NCBI GenBank assembly: GCA_964471755.1
Contig: CAYYJM010000046.1
Coordinates: 1 to 30,578, forward strand
DNA length: 30,578 nt
Direction: 5' to 3'
DNA from: CAYYJM01 sp964471755
GTDB taxonomy: Bacteria; Planctomycetota; Planctomycetia; Gemmatales; Gemmataceae
Shown piece after piece: positions 1-7,572 of this stretch. The notes under the pieces were generated by a model. The model had not been told where the DNA came from and made no database searches. It was given only the letters and a program-made list of their open reading frames with translations. Positions within the stretch are counted from its first letter, which is position 1. Every line of letters begins with the position of its first letter. The position numbers were made by a program, and so were the translations under genes.

Positions 1-711
1 AACTCCCGCCGGACAGGTCGGACCACGCAGCTCCAGCGTCAGCCCCTCGGCCGTCCGCTCCAGACGCGACGACCAGGCCAGATCGACCGTGTGCATCCCC
101 GGCGCCTCGAAGATCAGCGCCGGCCCACGCCCGCCGACCTCGGCCAGCAGAACGTCCTGATCCCCTTCACGCGGAGGCCGACGCAGAGCGAGGTTGCAGG
201 TCGAGCGCGGCTCACGAGCCCCTTCGCCGGTTCCCTGCAAGGGCAGCATGGCAGGGACGGCGATCTTGCGGCCCGCGACGCTCGCCGGCTCGGGACAGTA
301 CACCTGCCAGCGCGCCACTCCGATCAGGTCCGGGTCGATGGCGTTGGCGGAATCCATCCGGTTCGCGGCCACGCTCGCCGGATCACGGAGCAGCGCCCGG
401 TAGTGAGCCTCGACCAGGCGCGGACTGTTCGCTCCCCCTGGCACGGCGGCGTTGCGCGCCGCTGTCGCCTGCTCGGCCTGGCGGACGCGGGCCTCGAAAT
501 CGGCCCGACCGATCAGCTTGCGCGGTTCGCCGGGAAACTTCGCCACCTCGGTCAGCAGACGATCCGGAGCGACGACGATGCGCTGGATCTGCGGCAGCGT
601 CTGGCCAGGCCCCTCGTTCGGAGCGGCCAGCGTCAGAGGCAGCCCGGCCAGCACCGCGAGCAGTGCCAGCAGGCCGAGCCAACGCGATCGGCGAAGGGGA
701 TGCGCGAGCAT
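1..711 (-). CDS. Secreted hypothetical protein, C-terminus beyond the left edge
   Basis: An uninterrupted minus-strand frame of 237 codons starts at ATG 711 and is still open at base 1. A GAGGA ribosome-binding site sits about 6-8 bases before the start. The N-terminus is a clear signal peptide: basic start (MLAHPLRRSRW), then a long Leu/Ala core ending near ...LPLTLAAP, so the protein is exported. No known domain was recognised. It contains a short motif of the form APDRLLTEVAKF, resembling PPDKYQDLLAEVARL in the 1177-aa protein upstream, followed by a coiled-coil-like charged stretch and a beta-rich region; the two are probably distant relatives. The gap to the upstream gene is only 27 bases, so they are likely co-transcribed. 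Function unknown; the C-terminal part is not visible. Confidence 0.8.
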   Translation of the reverse strand, partial: MLAHPLRRSRWLGLLALLAVLAGLPLTLAAPNEGPGQTLPQIQRIVVAPDRLLTEVAKFPGEPRKLIGRADFEARVRQAEQATAARNAAVPGGANSPRLVEAHYRALLRDPASVAANRMDSANAIDPDLIGVARWQVYCPEPASVAGRKIAVPAMLPLQGTGEGAREPRSTCNLALRRPPREGDQDVLLAEVGGRGPALIFEAPGMHTVDLAWSSRLERTAEGLTLELRGPTCPAGV

Positions 712-738
712 GACCGTTCCTCGATTGCACAGCCTCGA

Positions 739-3700
739 TCACGACCCGCTGGCCGGTGGCACATCCACCGTCGAGGGCTCCGTCTGGGGGCGCGGACCGG
801 TTCGCGGGACTTCCGGTCGGTTGACCGTCGAGGGCTGCCGATTGCGCGTGAAGCTGGTCGGGAACAACACCTGCCGGCGCTCGCGTTCGTGGACCCACCA
901 TTGCAGGACGACCACGATCACCAGAACCACCAGGCCCGGTTCGCAGCCGAGCAGGATGGCCGACAGCAGCGTCGGATACCACAGACTGGCCACGGTCGGC
1001 CCCAGAGCCAGCACCACCAGGGCGATCAGGAGGCCGGAAGGAGAGCCCTGATCACGCAGCACACGCCGCCACCAGAAGACGAACCCGAGGCCGACCGCCA
1101 GCACCGTCAGCGAGCAGAGCAGCAGCCAGATCTGCTGCGGAGCATGATACACCGTCAGAGCGGTGACACCCGTTCGCCAGCAGACCAGAGTTGGGCTCGC
1201 CAGGGCCGGGTCTGGCTCACGTGCCGGCACGTCGGCTCCGGCCAGCCAGGCTTCCAGGTCGGCCAGCGATTCATCCGGCCGGGGGACGAGCAGGGCTCCG
1301 CGCCGGCTCCAGGTTCGTCGGGTTCCCGGTCCTTCCTCCGGGCCGAACGTCACCCAGCCGGACGGCAAGCTGATCGCCCAGCGTGCGAGGATCGGCGGCG
1401 CTGCGGGAGCCGGACCGCCCGCACTCCCGGCCGACTCACAGCGGAGCAGCGGCGGTTGCAGCAGCGTCGCCAGCGGAGAGGTCGCTCCACGCGGATGCCA
1501 CTGGTAGACCACCTCCAGCATCGCCGGCTTCGTCCGGGTCTCGGTGGGCATCCGCAGGCGCGCGATCCGGCCCGACTCGTTCAGGTCGCCCTGATCATCG
1601 ACGATCTCATGGTCGATCTGGTTGCCATCCAGGGTGAAGCGCAGCCCCGGCAGCGAGGCGACCGCGGCCGGCATCTCGACATCGAGCGTGCGAGCCGTCG
1701 TCTGTTGCAGGAGGTAGCCGACCTGGTAGTAGTGGCCCTGCCCTTCCTGAACCAGCACCCGGATCAACGCACGCCGGGCCACCACGGCCGGTAGTCGGCC
1801 CTGCGACTCGGCATAGCGGAGCGACAGCGGCACGCCGACTCCCTCGGCCCGCAGCACCAGGCCGGGCAGGCGGCGCACGCCGGCCACTTCTTCCAGGGGC
1901 TGCTCGATCCAGTTCTTCCCCAGCGGGATCGGCGTCATGCCGGGCTCGCTCCAGATCCGCACGATGGTTTGCAGACGGGTCGTCGCTTCTGCTACCACCA
2001 GCGGCACCGCGAAGCCCCCCTGGCCGACCGGCCCCACAGGCAGCGGCACCGAGTAGTCCAGCACCAGAACCGCTTCCCGCTCGCCCGAACCCGCCACGCC
2101 GGGGTTGCCGTCGAGCTGGACGCGCATCGTCCGCTCGGTCCCCGCGATCGGGTCGGTGGCGTTCGCCGGCAGCAGCATTCCGCCCTGCACAAGCCGGGCC
2201 TGCTTCAGTCCCTGGGGCAGGTGCAGATTCAGCACGCGCTGCGCCAGACGCGGCAGACGCAGACGGATCTCATGCCGCCACACCCGAACCTCGTGTGGCG
2301 TCAGCGTCAGATCCACGGTCGCCGTCGCCTGCACCTCGGGCTGATACGGCCGCCAGGCGAGCGTCACTTCCTCCCCCAGCCGATCCGCCGTCGGATCGGG
2401 CCGCCAGGTCTGCTCCTGTGGCGAGACCTGGACGACTTCCAGCGTCGGGTTCGGCTTCTCCGGCTGGATCAGTTCCAGATCATCCGGCACGATGACCTGC
2501 ACCAGGAACTCTTCCCGGCTGGTCGCGGGAACGCTCTGCCCTCGTTCCGTCTTCCGGGGCTGCGGCAGCGGCAGCGTCGCCCGAGCCACCGCTTCCCCCT
2601 CGGGCAGCTCGGCCGTCACGGCGTAGCGTACTGTGAAGGTGTAGCTGAACTCCTTCCAGCCGTCGCGTTCCAGCCAGAGTTGCAAGACGTTGCGCTCCGC
2701 ATCGAGCTTGACGTCCACGAGCGGCGGCCGAATCACGCTGGTCATCCGCTCGACCCGCTGCGAACCGGCCGGGAGTTGCACTTCGAGGATCTCCACGCCG
2801 GGCTGGATGAGCCGACCTCGGAGGACCGTCGTCACCTCCCAGCAGCGCGGCTCCATCGCTTCCGGCTCTTCTCCCGTGGTGCGCGGCCGTTCACGGGGCA
2901 GGCGAACCGTGTGGGTCATCCGCGTCTCGATCACCCCCAGCACCGATTCCGCTTCCAGGTCGAGCAGGCTGTACGAACCCGGCCCGGTGGCGGTCTTCGG
3001 CTTCTCCGGTTGCGGCACGCGATCGTACTTGAACGCGCGAACGTACGGTGCCAGGTTCTGCTCCTCCGCACTGAGCGCTCGCGGCGTCGTCTCGATGGCC
3101 GGGCTTGCTTGCAGTTGCAGATCGCGAGCGCTGGACCGCACCAGGATGCTGCCCGTCTGCCGGGCCGCACCCAGAACGACGAACGGCCCGACTGCCAGAC
3201 GCTGGCCTCGGGGAATGGTGCCGCGCGGAACGCTGACCGTCACGGTCAGCGGATCGCTCGTCGATTCCTTGAAGCGAATCGTCGTCAGCCGGGCGAACGG
3301 CTGATCATTGCGGTCGATCCCGGCGAGGCGCGGCTCGACTTCCTCGGGCACCTTGACCTCGGCCCCTGGCGGCAGCAGCAAGCGCCAGCTGCTCGTTCGG
3401 CCGCTCTGCATCTGCAACGTCAGCGTGGCCGTCGTCGTGGTCTGCTGGCGTTCGTCCACGACCACCTCGATCGCTCCCTCGGCGGTGGCGACCATCGGCC
3501 CGGCCACGAACTGCGGCTCTCGCCAGGTCATCTGCAACCGATCCGGTGCCCCCAGCGGATAATCGGTCAGGCGATTGTTCCGCACCGGCAAGGCGTCGGC
3601 GTGGACATTCTCACCGATCCGCAAATCCTTCAATCCGGGCGGCAGTTCCAGATCGGCGATCTTCGTGACGGCCGCACGCGGTAGCTCCAGCTCCACCAAT

Positions 3701-4272
3701 CGGAGGGCTCCCTTCGGCTGGATCGGCACGGTGGCTTCCAGAACCACGACCCGCTCGGTCTTGCCGGGGCCGTCGATCGCGACGTGGAGTCCGTCGGCCT
3801 CGCTGCGGATCGGAGCCGGGTTGCCGTCCAGGGTGGCCTTCGTGATGGGCACCTTCTTCCCGCAGGCCAGCCAGACGCTGCCGGCCCGCTCCGGGACGAT
3901 GACGAAACGCAGGGTGAGTTGCAGTCGGCCCGGTTCCAGCTTGCCGCTGATGGTGCAGTAGTTCGGCCGCATGGCCTTCTCGGCCTCGACCTGTTTCTGG
4001 AGCCGGGCCACCTCGGCCAGCAGGTCCTGATACTTATCCGGGGGCAGCAGAACGGCGCGCGGCACCATCTTCAGCACATCGGCCAGCTGCTCGACGACGT
4101 AGAGAACCTCGCCCGGTCCCTTCTCGGGTGCCTTGCCCTTCTTCGGCTCCTCACCGGCCTGGCCCGGAGCTGTCAGCGGAATGCAGAGCAACAGCAGAAG
4201 GCCGGCCGAAATGCCGCGATGCCACGGGTACACGACCACGCCCTCCCATCCCACCGGGTCTTCGGCACGCAT
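739..4272 (-). CDS. Large secreted or membrane-anchored planctomycete protein, function unknown
   Basis: The 1177-residue translation has a signal-peptide-like N-terminus (core LLLLLCIPLTAPGQA), a short helical segment (about residues 60-100, including PPDKYQDLLAEVARLQKQ), then roughly 900 residues of beta-strand-rich sequence with no recognised catalytic motif. Near the C-terminus (about residues 1030-1125) there are three hydrophobic segments, then a basic, proline-rich tail. This suggests a large exported beta-sandwich body anchored in the membrane with a small cytoplasmic tail. The annotated ATG at 4272 gives an acidic leader; a GTG at 4233, preceded by GGGAGG, would give a more classical signal peptide (MYPWHRG...) and may be the true start. 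A promoter lies at 4321-4347. The 27-base spacing to the next gene suggests an operon. The family is not named; similar giant hypothetical proteins are common in planctomycetes. Confidence 0.85.
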   Translation of the reverse strand: MRAEDPVGWEGVVVYPWHRGISAGLLLLLCIPLTAPGQAGEEPKKGKAPEKGPGEVLYVVEQLADVLKMVPRAVLLPPDKYQDLLAEVARLQKQVEAEKAMRPNYCTISGKLEPGRLQLTLRFVIVPERAGSVWLACGKKVPITKATLDGNPAPIRSEADGLHVAIDGPGKTERVVVLEATVPIQPKGALRLVELELPRAAVTKIADLELPPGLKDLRIGENVHADALPVRNNRLTDYPLGAPDRLQMTWREPQFVAGPMVATAEGAIEVVVDERQQTTTTATLTLQMQSGRTSSWRLLLPPGAEVKVPEEVEPRLAGIDRNDQPFARLTTIRFKESTSDPLTVTVSVPRGTIPRGQRLAVGPFVVLGAARQTGSILVRSSARDLQLQASPAIETTPRALSAEEQNLAPYVRAFKYDRVPQPEKPKTATGPGSYSLLDLEAESVLGVIETRMTHTVRLPRERPRTTGEEPEAMEPRCWEVTTVLRGRLIQPGVEILEVQLPAGSQRVERMTSVIRPPLVDVKLDAERNVLQLWLERDGWKEFSYTFTVRYAVTAELPEGEAVARATLPLPQPRKTERGQSVPATSREEFLVQVIVPDDLELIQPEKPNPTLEVVQVSPQEQTWRPDPTADRLGEEVTLAWRPYQPEVQATATVDLTLTPHEVRVWRHEIRLRLPRLAQRVLNLHLPQGLKQARLVQGGMLLPANATDPIAGTERTMRVQLDGNPGVAGSGEREAVLVLDYSVPLPVGPVGQGGFAVPLVVAEATTRLQTIVRIWSEPGMTPIPLGKNWIEQPLEEVAGVRRLPGLVLRAEGVGVPLSLRYAESQGRLPAVVARRALIRVLVQEGQGHYYQVGYLLQQTTARTLDVEMPAAVASLPGLRFTLDGNQIDHEIVDDQGDLNESGRIARLRMPTETRTKPAMLEVVYQWHPRGATSPLATLLQPPLLRCESAGSAGGPAPAAPPILARWAISLPSGWVTFGPEEGPGTRRTWSRRGALLVPRPDESLADLEAWLAGADVPAREPDPALASPTLVCWRTGVTALTVYHAPQQIWLLLCSLTVLAVGLGFVFWWRRVLRDQGSPSGLLIALVVLALGPTVASLWYPTLLSAILLGCEPGLVVLVIVVVLQWWVHERERRQVLFPTSFTRNRQPSTVNRPEVPRTGPRPQTEPSTVDVPPASGS

Positions 4273-4320
4273 GGAGGGGGCTCCACGCCTCCCGGCCGAC
4301 CTTCATCCTGGGCACGTTCG

Positions 4321-4347
4321 ATTATACCCGATACTCTCGGGTCACAA
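4321..4347 (-). promoter_or_regulatory. Sigma-70-like promoter with an internal palindrome
   Basis: On the minus strand a perfect TATAAT lies at 4326-4321, and TTGTGA (4 of 6 matches to TTGACA) at 4347-4342. The spacer is 15 bases, shorter than the usual 16-18. Between and overlapping the two boxes is a perfect 6-bp inverted repeat, ACCCGA-5-TCGGGT (4326-4342), placed where a repressor would block RNA polymerase. Transcription would begin near 4313, giving a leader of about 40 bases before the 4272 start. It sits in the 132-base gap between the GH2-like gene and the 1177-aa gene. Confidence 0.5.
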
Positions 4348-4404
4348 GACAGGACGACCCGGAAATCGGGGTAGATTTGCGCCTCTGCAACGGCTCTGCG
4401 GCTT

Positions 4405-5184
4405 CTATCGCGCGATCCAGGGATAGCCCAGGGTCTCTTCCGACGCGGGAGCCGCATCGAGAAACAGGAAGTCGAGCCCCTCGGGCAGTTCCGTGAACGG
4501 TCGATCCGATCGCAGACCGAACAGGCCCGGAATGATGTCGCTGGGCAGCGGCGTCTCGATACTCGGGAAGACCCAGCCCAGACAGCAGGGCCGAACGCTC
4601 CGATCGAGCAGATCCTCCGGCAGGGTCCCGTCGGCCGGCAGCATCCCGAGCAGGAACAGACCCAGCCGATCCGCCAGTTCCCACGCCGGGCTCGCGCTCG
4701 CCGGCAGCACCACGACGTTCACCCCGTCGGCCCGCAGACGAGCGACCGTCGCCTCGTCGAGCGCCGGGACCTCGCGTACCCGTGGCGTGAACGGCTCCTC
4801 GTTGACCAGAATCGACCCTTCTTCCCAGTGCAGCATGTAGACCGAGTAGTGCAGGGGTCGCTCATCGACGCGGAGGCCAGCCTGCCACAATTCGACGCTC
4901 CCCTCGTAGCGGCACGGCGTACTCGGCGACCACAGACCCGGCTCGGGCAGCACGACCCGAAAAGACCGCACCTCCGGGCCGACGTCCTCCTCGGGCTTCT
5001 TCAGCGGCTTGAACGGATGGGCCACCTCGATCGTCCGGGCCAGGGCGTTCCGGGGGCCGACGAGCCGGGCCCGGACCTCCGTGGTCGGCGTCCACTCCGC
5101 GGCCTCGACACGCAGATACAGGAGGATCTGCGCCGGGTCCACGTTCACCTCGATGATCTCGTGATGGACGATGTGGTTGGTCAC
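4405..5184 (-). CDS. GH2-like beta-sandwich protein lacking a catalytic domain
   Basis: A 259-residue protein starting at GTG 5184; the start overlaps the stop of the DUF167 gene (GTGA), suggesting translational coupling. The sequence resembles the non-catalytic and early barrel parts of family 2 glycoside hydrolases (beta-galactosidase-like): a beta-sandwich with LWSPSTPCRYEGSVELW near residue 85, then the transition ILVNEEPFTPRVREVPA, then LRADGVNVVVLPASASP and LADRLGLFLLGML, matching the GH2 pattern in which the barrel begins. The chain ends soon after, so the rest of the barrel, including the two catalytic glutamates, is absent. There is no signal peptide, so it is probably cytoplasmic. 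It is likely a structural or binding derivative, not an active glycosidase. Role unknown. Confidence 0.8.
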   Translation of the reverse strand: MTNHIVHHEIIEVNVDPAQILLYLRVEAAEWTPTTEVRARLVGPRNALARTIEVAHPFKPLKKPEEDVGPEVRSFRVVLPEPGLWSPSTPCRYEGSVELWQAGLRVDERPLHYSVYMLHWEEGSILVNEEPFTPRVREVPALDEATVARLRADGVNVVVLPASASPAWELADRLGLFLLGMLPADGTLPEDLLDRSVRPCCLGWVFPSIETPLPSDIIPGLFGLRSDRPFTELPEGLDFLFLDAAPASEETLGYPWIAR

Positions 5185-5486
5185 GCCGATCCTCCGACCA
5201 GTTCGTTGATTCGTGAAGTGGCCTCGCTCATCGTGATTCCTCGGAGCAGAAAGACCTTCTCCCGGCTCGTCGCGCCGCTGACCAGTTCGACCTGAGAGCG
5301 CTTCAAGCCCAGGGCCCGGCGCAGCACCTCGACGAGGGCCTCGTTCGCCCGGCCGTCCTCCGGCGGAGCCTGCACCGCCACCTTGAGGGCCGACCCGTGA
5401 ACGCCCTGCACGCCGGACCTCCGCGCGCCCGGCTGGGCTCGCACCGGCAGGAGGACTCCCTCGTCATGGGCCGTCAGCGCGATCAT
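5181..5486 (-). CDS. DUF167 (YggU) family protein
   Basis: A 101-residue protein from ATG 5486. Diagnostic features are VLLPVRAQPGARRSGVQGVH, then LKVAVQAPPEDGRANEALVE and VELVSGATSREKVFLLRG, the typical order of the small alpha/beta DUF167 fold. The family is widespread, cytoplasmic and of unknown biochemical role. In many bacteria it sits beside yggS, as here. The start is only two bases from a run of Ns, so the ribosome-binding site is missing and an earlier start inside the gap cannot be excluded. Its stop overlaps the start of the GH2-like gene by four bases. Confidence 0.85.
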   Translation of the reverse strand: MIALTAHDEGVLLPVRAQPGARRSGVQGVHGSALKVAVQAPPEDGRANEALVEVLRRALGLKRSQVELVSGATSREKVFLLRGITMSEATSRINELVGGSA

Positions 5487-5488
5487 TC

Positions 5489-5498
5489 NNNNNNNNNN
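5489..5498. other. Assembly gap of 10 Ns
   Basis: Ten consecutive Ns lie between the yggS-like and DUF167 genes. A round length of ten is often a placeholder, so the true size is uncertain. The gap removes the last few codons of the yggS-like gene and the translation signals of the DUF167 gene; it could hide more, for example a yggT-like gene, which lies between these two in some gammaproteobacteria. Confidence 0.95.
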
Positions 5499-6167
5499 CC
5501 GGACCAGCGTCGCCCCTTCCTCGACGGCCACCTCGAAGTCGTTGCTCATCCCCAGAGACAACTCGGTCAGCGGCTGCCGCGGTCGATCACATCGCGGCTG
5601 GAGCATCTCCAGCAGTTCGCGGATTCGAGCGAACGTCGGCCGGGTCGCCTGCGGGTCCGCGACGAAGGCGGCCATGCCCATGAGCCCACGGACCTGCACG
5701 GCCGTCAGGGCGTTGATCGTCTCGGCCAGCGCTGGCACCGCCTCGGGAGCGAAACCCTGCTTGGCCGACTCGCCGCTCGCGTTGACTTCGAGAAGGACCG
5801 GCACCACCGCGCCGCGTCGTTTTCCCTCCGCCTCCAGGGCTTCCAGCAGGCGAACGGAATCGACCGCATGGATCAGGGTGACGAGTGGAAGCGTGCGTTC
5901 GATCTTGTTCCGTTGCAGATGCCCGATCAGGTGCCAGTCCGCGTCGGGCAGGGCCTCGACCTTCTTCCACAACTCCTGCGGCCGATTCTCGGCCAGGTTG
6001 CGAACGCCGAGATTCAGGAGCGCCCCGGCCGTCTCGACGCCGACGGTTTTCGTCACCGCAACGAGCGTCACGTCCGCGCGTTGTCGTCCGGCGCGGGAGC
6101 AGGCGGCGGCGAGACGCCCCTCCACCTCGGCCAGGCGATTGCGCAGGATCTCGGCGACGCTCTCCAC
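5499..6167 (-). CDS. yggS: YggS/PLPBP family pyridoxal-phosphate homeostasis protein, 3' end lost in gap
   Basis: A fold-III PLP-binding protein without known enzyme activity that buffers pyridoxal 5'-phosphate in the cytoplasm. The start is taken as GTG 6167, preceded by GGAGGTG at good spacing; upstream codons in this frame are antisense to the DUF1015 gene. Diagnostic segments are VTLVAVTK with the PLP-binding lysine near residue 40, LGVRNLAENRPQEL, WHLIGHLQRNK, VLLEVNASGESAKQG and LSLGMSNDFEVAVEEGATLVR. 223 codons are present against about 230 in the family; the usual closing G-x-x-L-F-G segment falls in the run of Ns. It is followed by DUF167, a common association. It is divergent from the DUF1015 gene, with only 66 bases between the two starts. 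Confidence 0.92.
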
Positions 6168-6233
6168 GACCCCACCTCCACGACCTAGGATAGCTGAACT
6201 GCGACCGGATGAACACCCTTGCGAGGATCTGAC

Positions 6234-7544
6234 ATGGCCGACATCCGCCCGTTCCGGGCTCACCGATACAACCTCGCCCGGGTTGGCAACCTCAGCGACG
6301 TGATCGCTCCGCCGTACGACGTGATCGACCCGGCCTTGCAGCAGGCCCTCTACGACCGGAGCCCGTACAACTCCATTCGTCTGATCTTCGACCGGGAGTT
6401 GCCCAGCGACACCGAGCAGAACAACCGCTACACGCGCTCGGCCGCCTGTCTGCGGGACTGGTTGGCCGACGACATCATCACCCAGGACTCGGCCCGGGCT
6501 CTGTACGTCTATCAGCAGCAGTACACGGTCGGCGGCCAGACGTTCCTGCGGAAGGGCGTCATGGCCCGCGTCCGGCTCGAACCCTTCGGTCAGGGGCGCA
6601 TCTATCCGCACGAGCAGACCCTGTCCGGTCCCAAGGCCGACCGGCTCAAGCTGTTCCACGCCACCGGCATGAACCTCAGCCCGGTCTTTGGCCTCTACCC
6701 CGACCCGGAGCAGCGCGTCGCCACTACGCTCGACGACGCCGTGCTGCGTTCCCTGCCCTTGCAGGCGACCGACCACCTCGGCGTCGTCAGCAAGCTCTGG
6801 ACGGTGACCGACTCGGCCGCTCTGACTGCCGTCAGCAGTTACCTGGCGAACCAGCCCGTCTTCATCGCCGACGGCCATCATCGCTACGAAACCGGCCTGC
6901 GCTACCGCGACGACCGCCTGGCGATGGGTGAGCAACTCGACGCCGAGCATCCGGCCAATTTCATCCTGATGATGCTCGTCGGCATGAGCGATCCGGGTCT
7001 ACTCATCCTGCCGACACACCGCCTGATTTCCGGTCTGCCGGACCTGGCGGGGCCGCGTCTGAAGGAACTGCTCGCCGGCCATTTCGAGGTCGAGACAATC
7101 GGCACGGGAGAGAAGGCGGCCCGCGAGACGTGGGACCTGATCGAGGCCGATGGCGGCCAGAACGTTCTCGGTTTCGGCACCGTCGCCGACGACGGCTGGC
7201 ACCTGGCCCGCTACCGCAAGCCGGAGGCGATGGCCCGCCTGGCGGCCGACCACAGTGCCGCCTGGCAGGGCCTGGGCGTGAGCATCCTGCACGTCCAGGT
7301 GCTGGACGATCTCCTGGCACGCGGCCTGGCAGCCCAGCCGACCTGCCGCTACGTGCATCTGGTGGACGAGGTTCTCGACGACGTGAAGGCGAAGCGCTGT
7401 CAGCTCGCCGCCCTGGTGCCGCCGGCCACGATGCAGCACGTCGCCGACATCGCCGGCAACCTGGAGAAGATGCCGCCGAAATCGACGTACTTCTACCCCA
7501 AGCTGCTCTCCGGTCTGGTGTTCAACTCGCTCAAGACGAGTTGA
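6234..7544 (+). CDS. DUF1015 family protein
   Basis: The 436-residue protein begins at ATG 6234, with GAGGAT just upstream; a TTG 15 bases earlier is in frame but less likely. Family features: N-terminal ADIRPFRAHRYN, VIAPPYDVID, a central RIYPHEQTLSGPKADRL and the signature FIADGHHRYETGLRYRD (D213-G-H-H-R-Y-E). DUF1015 proteins are conserved across bacteria and archaea and are usually cytoplasmic. The D-G-H-H-R motif recalls nucleotide-handling ParB/sulfiredoxin-like folds, but this is inference and no reaction is assigned. Length is normal for the family. It converges on the S1-domain gene with 28 bases between stop codons. Confidence 0.88.
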   Translation: MADIRPFRAHRYNLARVGNLSDVIAPPYDVIDPALQQALYDRSPYNSIRLIFDRELPSDTEQNNRYTRSAACLRDWLADDIITQDSARALYVYQQQYTVGGQTFLRKGVMARVRLEPFGQGRIYPHEQTLSGPKADRLKLFHATGMNLSPVFGLYPDPEQRVATTLDDAVLRSLPLQATDHLGVVSKLWTVTDSAALTAVSSYLANQPVFIADGHHRYETGLRYRDDRLAMGEQLDAEHPANFILMMLVGMSDPGLLILPTHRLISGLPDLAGPRLKELLAGHFEVETIGTGEKAARETWDLIEADGGQNVLGFGTVADDGWHLARYRKPEAMARLAADHSAAWQGLGVSILHVQVLDDLLARGLAAQPTCRYVHLVDEVLDDVKAKRCQLAALVPPATMQHVADIAGNLEKMPPKSTYFYPKLLSGLVFNSLKTS

Positions 7545-7551
7545 ACAGGTT

Positions 7552-7569
7552 TTTCAGAGCCGCGCACGC
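7552..7569. repeat. 18-bp segment shared with the end of the palindrome at 30378-30532
   Basis: TTTCAGAGCCGCGCACGC occurs here and, as the reverse complement, at the right end of the large inverted repeat (30517-30534). It lies in the 28-base gap between two convergent genes. It may be a relic of the same element or chance similarity in GC-rich DNA; the match ends abruptly on both sides. Confidence 0.35.
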
Positions 7570-7572
7570 CAG

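Noticed and set aside
91..1794. Long plus-strand open frame (567 codons) rich in Arg, Gln and His
   Set aside because: It lies opposite the two minus-strand secreted-protein genes, which have signal peptides, ribosome-binding sites and natural composition. Its translation is typical of antisense reading in GC-rich DNA.
1969..3684. Plus-strand open frame of 571 codons
   Set aside because: It is antisense to the 1177-residue gene, with Arg/His/Gln-rich composition and no domain or start signal.
5181..6950. A single 589-residue minus-strand protein crossing the Ns
   Set aside because: The frame is a composite: antisense of the DUF1015 gene, then YggS, the N-run and DUF167. The two real genes are separate families with their own starts.
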